This document shows positions 53,653-64,000 of a DNA stretch of 64,000 nt, one piece after another. Position numbers and translations under genes: made by a program. Each line of letters begins with the position of its first letter. Position 1 is the first letter of the stretch. The notes below the pieces were generated by a model. The model was not told the origin of the DNA. It did no database searches and saw nothing but the letters and a program-made list of their open reading frames with translations. This DNA comes from Juglans regia (lineage: Eukaryota; Streptophyta; Magnoliopsida; Fagales; Juglandaceae), in the NCBI RefSeq assembly GCF_001411555.2, contig NC_049916.1:1426001-1490000 (forward strand), written 5' to 3'.

Positions 53653-55145
53653 ATGATCCACCTAGTTGTCCATTTACCAGGTGAGGCCATACTTGGAGGT
53701 CCAGTTCAATATTGGTGGATGTACTCGTTCGAAAGGTATCTCGACAAATTCAAACTGTATGTTAAGAATAAAGCCCGTCCAGAAGGTTCAATAGCGGAAG
53801 CCTATATTCACATTGAGTGTTTGACATTTTGCTCGATGTGCCTCCAAGATGTTGAGACGAAGTTTAATCGAGCGGACCGCAACATTGATGGTGGAGAAGA
53901 GGATACTAGAGATGGATTCAAAATTTTCAACCAAAAACTTCGTCCATTGGGTATAGCCCGTAAGGTGCAATTAGAAGATAGACTTTGTAGCTCAGCCATA
54001 TGGTACGTGCTTAATAACTGCACTGAGATTGGACCCTATCTCAAGTAAGCAATCATCATGACTTCCAACGTGTCTTTGAAACGACCAACTTGATAAGCAT
54101 AAGACACTTCGTAAATAACTAATCTTGATCGTCGATTGTGTTCTCCAAATGCAGGGAGCACTACAACAAATGTAAGGAGTCAAACCCAAATTCTGTCGAT
54201 CGCACGCATCAAACTGAGTTTCCAACTTGGTTCAAGCAACGTGTAAGTTAGCAATTGGGCTAGTTATCTACTTATAATAAACCTAACCTTTCTTTTGACT
54301 ATGTGTATGAAATTCTAAGTTCACAATTTCTCCCGATATTGCTGTAGGTTCAGATTCAGCGTACAGGAAATCCACCAAGTGTGTCCGCTGATTTGTATGC
54401 GTTAGCTTGTGGTCCTGACCCTTGGGTGACATCATATGCTGCCTGCATTATAAATGGTAAACGGTTTCATACGAATCAGCTTGAACTTCGTCTGCGATCA
54501 CAAAATTCAGGGGTGTTGGTAACTGGTGACGAAGATACTAATAATGTTGACTTTTATGGTGTTCTTAATGATGTTGTGGAGTTACGCTACATGGGAGGTC
54601 GTCAAGTGTACTTGTTTAGTTGTGATTAGTTTGATGTTGGTGATAAGAAACGTGGGGTACGAGTAGACGATCATCTAACTAGCCTCAACATGGACAGAAC
54701 TTGGTATAAGGACGAACCATTTGTGTTGGCATGCCAGGCTTCCCAGTATTTTTACATTAGAGATATAAGGTTGAAGGGAAACTGGTATGTTGTGCAGAAG
54801 TATAATAATAGGAATGTATATGACATTCCACCAGTGCGAGACGTTATGGACGATAATGATAGCGAATCAAGGGAGGATGATGTCTATCAAGAAAATGAGC
54901 CATCATTTGATTATCCACTTTTACATTGTGATGCTTGTCCAGTATCAACTCCACTTAGTAGGACTGATATAGAACCTATCCACATTGATACACAAGGCCA
55001 TATGGCAGTTGGTGGTGAATGCAGCAATTCAACATACTTTATTGATGATGGAATGGTTCCATCTGGTTCCGAAGATGGTTATGGAGATTGGGAATATTCA
55101 AATGAAGAGGATCTATCCACCGATGATTTATCAGAGTCAGAATAG
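53653..55145 (+). pseudogene. CACTA transposase C-terminal part (DUF4218, DUF4216)
   Basis: This continues the transposase. 53653-54047 holds DUF4218 (HLPGEAILGGPVQYWWMYSF, KARPEGSIAEAYIHIECLTF). An intron follows, then 54154-54242 (EFPTWFKQR), another intron, and 54349-55145 with DUF4216 (YALACGPDPWVTSYAACIIN, DFYGVLNDVVELRYMGG, KDEPFVLACQASQYFYIRD). The acidic tail contains many Asp and Glu residues. One TAG at about 54627 interrupts DUF4216. Intron borders are GT/AG. Confidence 0.88.
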
Positions 55146-55865
55146 GCAACCTGCCAACCATTAGAAACCAGGTGAACACCGCATCAGTTGAAAGAGGTAG
55201 CCTTCAAAGGATTAGTCGTCATGTTGAAGGGGTTGCAAACTGCAATTTATTATAAACTCATCTAATTTTTTTCTTTGATTTACAAATGCCAAACCCTGAA
55301 GTATTCGTATTGATGAGGGTACACGCACTAATATAATAGTTTCATAATATTTATTTTAATAAAATTATCTTATTGCATGTGTTTAATGGGTGGAGATTCC
55401 CTTAGAACACCACTCTGTTGTTCGGCCCAGAAGTGCGTAAAATCCTTGATTCCTCATGAAGTATTATGTAATCTTATTTGCACCCTTCAACCAATGAAAT
55501 AGTTAGATCTAAAATAAAGGATATAATATTTGCATTATTCCTTCTGCATTCCTTGCTCTCTATTATATCACATAGTGAATCAGTTGCCACTTTTCGTATT
55601 AATACATTCAAACAACAAACATAATTATAATAGTATAGTAGCCTTTCACATTTTATGTGGTTTGATCTCCATGCCTGAGACTGAATTTAAGTTTCTTAGG
55701 TTAGTGTATACACAACAAGAGTTAGGAATGTACCCCAAGCGCATAGGGATGAATTAATCGATCGTGTTCGGGTAAGACTTTCCTACTTTGATCCAAATCA
55801 TTAAAAATGTAAACTATATATAATAATTCACGAGTAATCACCTTGATTTTTAATGGGCTATGCAG

Positions 55866-57074
55866 GGTGATTTTGAATTAGATTGGGACTTAGAGAATCA
55901 TCGATTAGCTGTGACTAAACAGCTTCGTAAGCGCTTTAATGCCTTCTACCACCAACTGCATAAGATATATATGTCATATGGCAGCCATGACGAGGCATTG
56001 GCGACTGGGACTAGTTTGGTCAGCCCCCTCGTCTAGTTTAAGCTCTGCGAACGATGGCGTAGCGAGGCCTTCCAGGTATGCATTCTGTATGTTCAATCCA
56101 AATGCAGAGAAGTTGGGTAATAACTCCCCTAACCTGATTGGATGTTTAATGTCCTCTGTGTACTATAGTTTTCTCATAGATGGTTTTTAATGGCAGAAAA
56201 TATCAAGTAAAAACTGGGAGAATAGAAAGATGCTGCAAATTAACCACACAATAGGTCGCAAATCTTTTGTGAGGTTGCTAGAACAGAAGGTATAAGGTTT
56301 GAAGTAAATTATTCCCCACACAACACATTTCCTATTTGTAAGCTCATATCATGGCAACCACACACTCACATGATGTTAAGTATAGGAGGTGGATTTTCCT
56401 TAAGGGGTATGCTATATCATCATGTTTTATCTGATATTTGATCAGTAACTCTTGTATAGCATTTGAATGGTTAGTCAGGTTTATTAGTTATTAAAGTATG
56501 CATGCCATATGTAATAAATTAGTTATCTAGTGCTTGATTTACATGCACACATGTAGCGTGCTGAAAATGCAAATTTAGTGGACTTCTACAAGGAAACCCA
56601 TTGGTCCAAGAAGAAAGATAAATTTGTGACACCTGCCACTGAAGACATTTATGTGAGTATATTCTAGCATAAGAGTTATTTCGAGTATGCAATGATGGTT
56701 CTATTTATCAGATTGAATCTTAAGAATTGATCAGTAGGACGTAAAAGTCCATAATCTGTGGGTTAATGTCCTATTGCAGAAGGATATGGTAGGAAAGCTA
56801 GATACTCTTGAACCAAATAAACGAACTGACGAAGCAGCAGCGGGTGTCTTCAAAGAGGTACTTGGGCATCGACCGGGTTATGCAAGAGGATTGGGAGAGA
56901 TGGTTATCCCGGAGTCTACGAGACAATGCTCAATGGCATGAGAGAGAGAGAGAGTATATAGCTTTGATTGAAAAACATAAGAAAGATGCTGAAGCTTCCA
57001 AGAGTGAGATGGAGTCAATGAAGGCAAACATGGAGGTTATGATGGAGAGACAAAATGAAACCGATCGATGTTGA
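55866..57074 (+). pseudogene. TNPA-like gene of the CACTA element
   Basis: Exons at 55866-56075 (LENHRLAVTKQLRKRFNAFY), 56197-56289 (NWENRKMLQINHTIGRKSFV), 56557-56651 (NLVDFYKETHWSKKKDKFVT) and 56779-57074 make a plant transposase_24-type protein. The last encodes the conserved VFKEVLGHRPGYARGLGEMV. A C-terminal coiled coil (LIEKHKKDAEASKSEMESMK) is in another frame. A GA-run at 56940-56953 is the likely site of that frameshift, and exon 1 has an in-frame TAG. Such proteins bind the subterminal repeats. Confidence 0.8.
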
Positions 57075-58111
57075 GGGCCATCTTCGCTGCGTGTCCGTCC
57101 CTCATTGAGTCTCTTGGAGAGACTCAGTGAGGATATTTTTGTGGGAAAAAATGGGAAGGTTTTTTTGTCGTATTTTTGGGTGCATTTCTGGACTAAGATG
57201 GTGGATTGGCAAGATATATATATATATATATCTAATGGGAGGTTATATCTATGAGTTTTGTGGGAGCAAGCTGGGTTTTAAAAAGCAGATGTTTTGGCCC
57301 AAGATATATCTTTAAATAGGTATGATAATATGTACAAACTTTATGAGATGATGTTAGGCCTCACTGAACATGAGTCAAACATGTAAGTATCTAAGCCACT
57401 GCCTTCACTATACATATCGATTGGGTGTAGTGACATGCTTACCATGATTTGGTTGCTTGTTGTGCAGGCTAATTCATACCATGTATGTTACAATCATGAA
57501 TGGGAGGGGTCAGATTTGGCCAGAGTCTAATACTACTCCTGGAATTGGTTGTAATTTTCTGGTATTGTGCATGTTATGTCATCATGGTATGCGCTAGCTA
57601 TTTTTGTCTTATGCTTGACACCCGGTGGATCCCAAGCCCAAATTCATAAGAGGCTGAACAAGCTGGTGACGCCTTCATTCCCCTATGCAAGCATATAACT
57701 AGTATGCACTTCTATCCAAATGATATGCTATTTATGTAATTTTTATACATGATATACAAGTACAGCATGAGTTCTTCTGCTCAAGTATAGATAGGCCTAC
57801 TTTGGGTCGTATTCGGCATGGGACTAAACACGATTGTTTTCGCAAGTTGGCCTTCGACACTGAGACAGGAGTGTTAAATGTTATATATAATAATGCATGC
57901 CATCCCCCTTCTTGTCAAATACGAAAGCAACAATGGATGGTTTTTAAGAATATTATGTGAGCATGTTTGAACATTATATATTAATGGGATAGAAAATAAA
58001 ATATGTACCTCCAAGACAAAGTAAAAAATGTTTCCTCATTAATGCACCATACGCTAGTGTATAGGGCTGATGTAGTACTAATGTATTGGCATGGATGAAA
58101 AATGTAGAATT

Positions 58112-58152
<41 letters not shown>

Positions 58153-58265
58153 TTTTATGGTTAATTACAAGTATTGGAAAGTACTATTTGGTAATATTTG
58201 GAATGAGTTGGAGCAGGAAATTAGGTACTCACGGAAAAATGGTGCATTTTGTATACTGGATTGGT
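57075..58265. other. CACTA 3' non-coding region
   Basis: No ORF with a recognisable domain is present. TA microsatellites lie at 57208-57230 and 58117-58150. Confidence 0.5.
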
Positions 58266-58916
58266 ACGGGGTTGAAAATGACATTTGCGGCGATTTCCAA
58301 TCGCCAAGAATAATCATTGCCAAACAGAAAATTGTTTTTGCGGCGATCTAATTTGGACGTCAAAAACTAAATATTTCAAAAAAAAAAATTGCGGCGAAAA
58401 ATATCGCCACAAATAATGAATATTGTGTCTAATTATGTTTCGCCGCAAAAGGAAAATGCCATTGTCCCAAGATCGGCAAACATGAAAACGTTGCCAAAAC
58501 TCAATTACAGTGAATAAAAGTGTTGCAAATTCAAATTGTGGCGATTTTTATCGACGGGAAAAATGATTATTGCGGCGATTTTTTAGAATGCTGTAAATAA
58601 ACGCAAATATTTGCGGCGATTTTTGGTGTATTAGCGATGAAATAAAATGCTCTAAATACTCTTTCGCAGTGCTATGATGCAGAAGTCCCAAAGATATTTG
58701 CGGCGTATGTGTGGAATAATTGCAGCGAAAAAAATCGCTGCAAATAAAAAATTTTTGCAATGACTTTTGGTTTTTGCTGGCATAAATTTTAAATGAGTCA
58801 ACAATTGCGACAAAGTGCCGGCGCAGCATAAATCGCTGCAAAAGGGTATCTGCCGCGATATATGGGGTTATTTGCGGCGAATTGGAGCGCCGCAAAAGGC
58901 CGTTTTTCTTGTAGTG
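58266..58916 (-). repeat. CACTA right terminus and subterminal repeats
   Basis: At least nine copies or variants of TTGCGGCGA(T/A)TTT lie between 58280 and 58885, in both orientations (TCGCCGCAAAA near 58440). They end in CTTGTAGTG at 58908-58916. Confidence 0.9.
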
Positions 58917-58933
58917 ATATCTTTGATCTTCAG

Positions 58934-59225
58934 GTACTGCATGGGTGCTTTTTGGTACATCTTCTCCATCGAACGACAGACCACATGCTGGCAGGTGGCC
59001 TGTAAGAATGATATTGGATTTACCATTAAGACTTCTTTTAACTGTGGTGGTTCTAGCAATTACACATTTTTAAATAATTTTTTCTCTTTAGAAAAAAAAA
59101 AAACAGATACCGCTCTCTTTTGATTTGGAAATATTCCAAGAAGCCCGTCAATATGGTATTCTGGATTCCATGGTTTTTTTGCGAAAGACCATGTTCTGCT
59201 TTTGGTGGGGACTGCAAAATTTGAG
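58934..59225 (+). pseudogene. CNGC: CNGC copy 3 exon 3
   Basis: Acceptor and donor match copy 2. It contains an expanded A-run (59090-59103) and a frameshifted second half. It is closer to copy 2 than to gene 1. Confidence 0.85.
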
Positions 59226-59283
59226 GTTCGTGCATGTTACACTTTTTCTTTCCTTTTTTTCTTTATTTTTTTATTGAGATACA

Positions 59284-59355
59284 TGTAAGAAAAATAAATA
59301 GAGGAAAATAGGAAAGACTGGAAGTGTTTGAACTGAGTCATCGCATGCTCTAACA
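59284..59355 (-). repeat. Short 3' LTR of copia element 5
   Basis: 72 bp. It has both ends of the full LTR (TGTAAGAAAAATA.. and GAGTCATCGCATGCTCTAACA) but lacks the interior found at 63636-63925. The copy at 34350-34430 has the same deletion plus a 9-bp local duplication (CTGTTTGAA). Confidence 0.85.
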
Positions 59356-60720
59356 CCCCCTGCAAACTGATGGGGAGTTTACGAACCATGATCAGTTTGG
59401 ACCTCAAAAATTGAAATCGAGTTGTTGTTTGTCCTTTGGTAAATATATCCGCTAATTGGTCCTTTGTTGAGATATGCTTAACAAAAATATCTTTATTAAC
59501 TACCTTTTCTCTAATGAAATGATAGTAAATTTCCATGTGTTTGGTTCTAGCATGAAAGACAGGATTCGAGGCTAATGCCAATGCTCCAATGTTGTCACAC
59601 CAGATAATTGGAGGCAAGTAAAGATGTAGTTGAAACTCCTTTATTAACATTCTAATCCAGTAAGCTTTGACTATAGCTAAAGCCATGCTTCAATATTTTG
59701 CTTCTGTGCTTGAATGTGAGACAACTCATTGTTTCTTGGCACACCATGATATTAAATTTTTCCTGAGAAAAATACTGAATCCACTTGTGCTTCTTCGGTC
59801 GTCTAGGTTACAAGCCCAATCCGAGTTACTAAAAACATGAATGTCAACTGTAGAAGGTGCATAAAAAAGTCCATAGTCCACCGTGCCTTTCGAATATTGA
59901 AGCACTCTTTTTACTGCCATCCAATGAGAATCTGGTGGATTATGCATAAGTTGGCAAAACTGATTTACTGCATATGAAATGTTAGGACGTGAAATGGTGC
60001 AATATTGTAATGCTCCCACCACACGCCTATATTCAGTAGGATTTGGTAGAAGTGTGCCATCATGCGATGATAACTTCATTCTCGAAGTTGTTGGACATGC
60101 GAATGGCTTTGCTCCTTGCATTTTGGTGCTATCAAGAAGATCCCAGATGTATTTTGCTTGCCGAAGATGAAGCCCTTCATTGTTACGTTGTGCTTCAACT
60201 CCAAGAAAATAACTTAACTGTCCAAGATCTCTAGTGTGGAATTATTCTTTCAAGCTATTAATAAAAGAAATAATGGCAGAATTGCTTGATCCAGTGAAGA
60301 TAATGTCATCTACGTATACTAACACAAAAATTTTTAATGTGTTAGTGCAAAGTGTAAACAATGAATAATCAACTTTTGATTCCTCAAAGCCAAATTGTAA
60401 TAATTGTTGAGATAGCCTCCGAAACCAAGCTCTTGAAACTTGTTTAATGCCGTAGAGACACTAATGAAGTTGACACACGAGATCAGGTTGACTCTCATCA
60501 ATGAATCCTTGAGGTTGTTCCATATACACCTCTTCATCAAGTATGCCATGTAAGAATGCATTGGAGACATCAAATTGTCTTATAGGCCAATGGAATTGAA
60601 CTGCAATAGATAAAACCAATCTAATTGTAGTTAGTTTAACCACTGGAGAGAAGGTATCAAACTAATCAATTCCAGATTTTTTATCCAAGCCTTGCTTTGT
60701 AGAGTTCAATGCTACCATCC
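59356..60720 (-). pseudogene. copia element 5 RT and RNase H remnants
   Basis: 60643-60334 encodes RT ([39 protein letters not shown]) and the YVDDI-type region near 60310. 60121-59726 holds the RT/RNase H connection ([39 protein letters not shown]). 59686-59375 holds the RNase H end (NIGALALASNPVFHARTKHM, LADIFTKGQ). Separate frames and stops show decay. Confidence 0.85.
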
Positions 60721-62480
60721 CGTGTCTTTTAATTTTGAATACTCATTTATTCCTCACTACATGTTTGTCGTGTGGTCTTTGACAGAGAGACCATGTCCCA
60801 TTTTCCATCAAAGCATCAAATTCTCATCCTATAGCTTGTCTCCACTCAAGTTTTGTTACTAATTGTGTATGGCAAGTTGGCTCAGATTCTATTAAAATTC
60901 TAGTGAAACAACGAAAGGATGACGAGTGGAATAAAACATTTTGAATCCAAGAAATTCTTTTGGTTTTGAATTCCCTGTTTTGGACCGAGTGATGATATTG
61001 CTTTCTGGTGGTTCGAGATGAGGTGTTTGTGTTGATTGAGGATCGGGATTGGTATGCTCTTGAGAAGCATTTGTGTCTATATTGGACTTTGATGGGTTCA
61101 CTGACAAAGGTAAAGGTAGGGAATCGTTATTATGCAAGTCTGAGGTAGTATGTGTTTTGGATGATGTATTGTTTTCACAAGCAGGATCAAGTGAATTTGA
61201 ACTCGGAATTAAATTGAGTGGAATGGAATGTGAGATGGGAAACAAACCTGTTGACATCATGCTCTCATGGACTGGTGAAATGCAACATTTCTCTTTTGCT
61301 GGAAATGAGTTCTCATCAAACATTACATGTCTCGAAATATAATTTTTTCTTGTGTCCAAATCTAAGCATCTATAACCCTTGTGTTGAGCTGCATACCTGA
61401 GAAAGAGACATTGTTTGCTTCAAAAGGATAGCTTGTTGTTTTCATATGGTCGCAAGTAAGGATAACATGAACATCTGAATGTTCTTAGTGAAGTATAGGA
61501 TGACATTTTGTGATGAAGCATGAAGTAAGGAGATAGATTATGGAGGGCTTTCGTTGGAAGTCGATTTATGAGAAAAACTACTGTAAGAAAAGCATCAGTC
61601 CAATATTTATTTGGTAGTTGTGCTTTAGCTAATAATGTTAAAACAGTTTCTTGAATGTGTCGATGTGTTCTTTCTGCAATTCCATTTTGCTGAGAAGTGT
61701 AAGGGTAGGTTAATCTATGGCACATCCCATGTTTTGTCAAAAAAGATTTGAAATCATTGGAAAGATATTCTCCTCCATTGTCGGATTGTAATTGTTTAAT
61801 TTTAGAAAAGAACAAATGTTTTACAAGAGTTTTATATTGCTAAAAAATAATAAAGACATCGGACTTAAAACGCATGGGATACATCCATGTAAACCTACTA
61901 AAATCATCGATAAAAATAACATAGTAGCGACAACCACCAATTGAAATTATTGGAGATACCCAGACATCAGTGTGAACAAGCTACAAAGGCTTCGGTAGAA
62001 TCAACAAAATACAGTTTAATAGCTTTTTCTAATTGAAGAGAATTGTAGAAATCTAATTTATTCAAGGATTTAGAAAGAGGCAGGTAATTGCGCAAACGAT
62101 CTAAGGTGGACTTGGCAGGATGCCCAAGGTGATTATGCCAATTTTCCACGGATGTTTTTATTCCTAGTTTTGTAGTGAAGCAACACATTTTATTTGATGA
62201 GCTCTTGTGTCCAGCAAATGGATAAAGTTCGTTTTCAACCAGTCCTTGAAGCAAGATGCGATCTGTCTTGTCCTTCACACAAAAATCAGTACCAGGCACG
62301 CAATAACAATCATTGTCTAACCATAATTGATTGTTGGAAAAAAGATTCGTAGAGGCATTTGGACAATGAAGAATATTTTTGAGTTTGAAAAAGGCATGAT
62401 CAAAATTTAGAGTTGAATTTCCAGTATTTTTTATAACCAAACTGAGCCATTGCCAACTTGGACGGTATCGTCACCCTTGT
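60721..62480 (-). pseudogene. copia element 5 integrase and linker remnants
   Basis: 62440-62040 encodes pre-integrase (NVENWHNHLGHPAKSTLDRL) in one frame. 61815-61420 holds the integrase second half (LQSDNGGEYLSNDF, QQNGIAERTHRHIQ). 61359-60892 holds the Ser/Pro-rich linker after RKNYISRHVMFDENSF. The first integrase Asp motif and the finger cysteines fall in the broken stretch 61820-61970. Confidence 0.8.
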
Positions 62481-63520
62481 AGGACGCTTGGTTCGTTAAA
62501 TTTGCTACATTGGCGGTGATATGAGCATTGGCTCCATTATCTGCATACCAGACATTTTGGTCATAAGAATTATTGGCTTCAGTAGCCATGGCAGCAAGGT
62601 CAGTAGGTGGCAATCGTCCCTGAAAATAGAAGTCAAAGCGATGATAGCAATCAAGGGCAATATGTCCTCTCTTACCATAAATTTGACAGGTTGGCCTGTC
62701 ATTGGTTCGAGTAGTTGGAGAAAACTAATTACCTTTATTTGGATTGTAAGATGATTGCAGCAGTTGTGGCTTTGGAGTCGTCGTTTGCTGCTTTGGCTTC
62801 CTTAAGATGAATGGTGCTTTCCCTTTTTGGTTTGCTGCAAATGCATAGTGTTGATCAGGTGCTGAGTTGTTCTGTGCATCAATGAGAGTCTCAAAGCTTA
62901 AGAGTTCAACCTGGAAGTCATTGAAGGACAAATCTTTGATGCGGCATGCGAAATTGAATGAGGTCATGAAGGGAGTAAAAACTGGCCGAAGTCCTCCCAA
63001 GAGAAAGCTAATCAGATCTTGATCATCTGTAGCCTTCCCAGTAGTTGCTAGTTGATCAACCAGATTCTTGGCTTCCTCCATAATTTCACTACAAGACCGA
63101 TTGCCTTGAGTGATGGTCTGAAGTTGTCTTTTTAACAGAGCAATCCTAGACCTTGAAGTATATGAAAACCGAGTGTGAAGAGCATCTCACACTTGTCTCG
63201 AGGTCTTCATTCCATAAATAGTAGAGACTAGCTTCTCTATAATAGAAGCTAATAGCCAACTTAGAACACATGTCTTTCTTTAACCACATTGTGTAAGCTA
63301 GGTTAGTGGTCCCATTTGAAAGAGTTGTTAATGAACGAGAGACATTTCCATCTACAAGATTAGCAAGATCATGACTCCTTAAAAAGACCATGAATTGGAC
63401 GCTCTATGACAAATAGTTGTGGCCAACCAATTTCTTGGGAACACAAGTTGGGCATTGGCTTGAACAGTAGGTTGGGGAAGTTGGGTATGGTCATTTGAGT
63501 TGGAGGCCATTGTTTGGAAA
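62481..63520 (-). pseudogene. copia element 5 gag and protease remnants
   Basis: 63391-63146 and 63081-62725 encode gag parts (MEEAKNLVDQLATTG, LISFLLGGLRPVFTPFMTSF). Near 62690-62640 the knuckle region survives out of frame. 62613-62431 gives the protease motif WYADNGANAHITAN, in which the usual DTGA/DSGA reads DNGA. Stops and frameshifts separate all parts. Confidence 0.75.
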
Positions 63521-63571
63521 GCGGAAGCGTGTATCAGGATCAGGCGTGTGCCCTTTTACCAACTGATACCA

Positions 63572-63943
63572 TATAAGAAAAATACACAGAGGAAAATAGG
63601 AAAGACTGGAAATGTTTGAATTGGTTGGCTTAGTTGCCATTTTCTTTTCATTCAATCGAATTTATAGAGTATTACATATAACAAATTATAGAAAATTAAG
63701 GAGTAGAAATAGATGATTTACAGTTAACATTAATCTATTGTTTTAATCAAAACAGAATGAGAAAAATTTGGAGGTGGATTGTTTGCTGCACAACTGTCAA
63801 ACTGATAGAATTTCTTCAACTTTTTTCTTGATTCTCTCAACTAATATTCGATTGCTGCACAATTGCTAAATTGATCTCATTTCTTCAACTTCTCTCTTGA
63901 TTCTCTCAATTGATATTCGACTGAGTCATTGCATGCTCTAACA
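63572..63943 (-). repeat. 5' LTR of copia element 5
   Basis: 372 bp, TGTTAGAGCATGC.. on the minus strand to ..TTTCTTATA. It contains an imperfect direct repeat of about 71 bp (63778-63850 and 63852-63920, both with TTGCTGCACAA and CTTGATTCTCTCAA). The primer-site remnant TGGTATCAGTTGG lies next to it at about 63559-63571. Confidence 0.85.
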
Positions 63944-63948
63944 ATACA

Positions 63949-64000
63949 TAATCATGCATGCATTTTGTTCCTTTAAGCTTCCTCTCCCATTTTTGAAAGT
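63949..64000 (+). other. CNGC copy 3 intron 3 continuation
   Basis: Short sequence after the element 5 target duplication to the window end; no exon is visible. Confidence 0.5.

Larger units (their letters stand above)
47825..58916 (+). mobile_element. 11.1-kb CACTA (En/Spm) DNA transposon
   Basis: The two ends carry a perfect 14-bp inverted terminal repeat CACTACAAGAAAAA (47825-47838 and complement at 58903-58916). Subterminal regions are full of (T)TTGCGGCGA words in both orientations. Inside lie a transposase gene (Transpos_assoc, TNP2, DUF4218, DUF4216) and a second gene like TNPA. The flanks GGTATAT and ATATCTTTG rebuild the unoccupied site seen in copy 2 and gene 1 (GGTATATATCTTTG) with a 2-bp overlap. 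The usual 3-bp TSD is therefore not clean. The coding genes carry several stops. Confidence 0.95.
47593..59225 (+). pseudogene. CNGC: CNGC copy 3, 5'-truncated, intron 2 holds a CACTA element
   Basis: Partial exon 2 (47593-47751) starts at the same acceptor as copy 2 (VGRLIRAITTNVIRKARQ.., NPESYKNMMMIRPKGFVVMK). Exon 3 (58934-59225) encodes MGAFWYIFSIERQTTCWQVA and, after a frameshift near 59105, the pore helix WWGLQNL. An 11.1-kb CACTA element splits the intron between them, and copia element 5 follows in intron 3. Exons 4-6 are not in the window. It shares the exon 3 frameshift region and the R-to-Q pore change with copy 2. Confidence 0.85.
59284..63943 (-). mobile_element. Decayed Ty1/copia element 5 in CNGC copy 3 intron 3
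   Basis: A 4,660-bp minus-strand element with target duplication ATACA (59279-59283, 63944-63948). The 5' LTR is 372 bp (63572-63943), but the 3' LTR is only 72 bp (59284-59355), as if the middle 300 bp had been deleted. Gag, zinc knuckle, protease, integrase, RT and RNase H are all recognisable, in many frames. The remnant at 34350-34901 is the duplicated partner. RNase H motifs include [20 protein letters not shown]. Confidence 0.9.

Noticed and set aside
47818..58920. A clean 3-bp target-site duplication for the CACTA element
   Set aside because: The flanks read GGTATAT and ATATC. Against the empty sites in the paralogues only AT is duplicated, and the TA-rich target makes the alignment ambiguous.
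1..64000. tRNA, rRNA or microRNA genes
   Set aside because: I saw no cloverleaf with A and B boxes, no rRNA core and no convincing miRNA precursor by eye. A tRNAscan-SE and Rfam search would settle it.

Overview
The window is plant nuclear DNA. It has spliced exons with GT/AG borders, TA microsatellites, poly(A)-tailed LINE fragments, MITEs, a CACTA transposon and nested Ty1/copia elements primed by initiator tRNA-Met. Several features suggest a woody eudicot: an abundant short MITE family rich in GATGAGATGAGAT, a TNT1-like (Tork) copia element and cyclic nucleotide-gated channel (CNGC) exons. Juglandaceae is only a guess from the look of the MITEs. There are no bacterial operons, CRISPR arrays, rRNA genes or tRNA genes that I can see.

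Layout. 1-5.6 kb is a pile of broken retroelements: a truncated minus-strand copia with its 5' LTR, a copia gag scrap, and a Ty3/gypsy 5' end with LTR, primer site and decayed gag. 5.6-22.6 kb is a large direct duplication. A 3.66-kb non-coding unit (5606-9270) recurs at 16987-20650, each copy tied to a copy of the same RT-less copia element. That element is whole at 13147-16566, and its 3' part with identical flanks is at 20659-22168. A decayed LINE and AT-rich DNA fill the space between.

23.4-33.1 kb holds the only recognisable host gene, a CNGC. Exon 3 is split by an almost pristine 5,447-bp Tork copia element (25113-30559, TSD TCAGA, LTRs differing at 1 of 399 positions). Apart from the insertion the channel reading frame looks open, so the disruption appears recent. 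From 33.7 kb to the window end the CNGC locus continues as two 5'-truncated tandem copies that begin at a partial exon 2. Copy 2 (33758-41806) is split by a copia remnant, a 61-bp minisatellite, a LINE tail and the end of a second CACTA-like element. Copy 3 (47593 onward) has an 11.1-kb CACTA transposon in intron 2 and a decayed copia in intron 3. A second nearly intact copia (42360-47528, TSD GCTTC, LTRs differing at 2 of 336 positions) sits at the junction between copies 2 and 3.

Functionally, this is a channel gene cluster broken up by transposons. Each young copia carries a single in-frame stop codon. The CACTA transposase genes are recognisable but carry several stops and frameshifts. 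The most unusual signals are five tandem hairpins with compensatory stem changes in the Tork leader, a cleanly spliced TPR-like exon apparently captured by the CACTA element, and the shared-breakpoint CNGC array.
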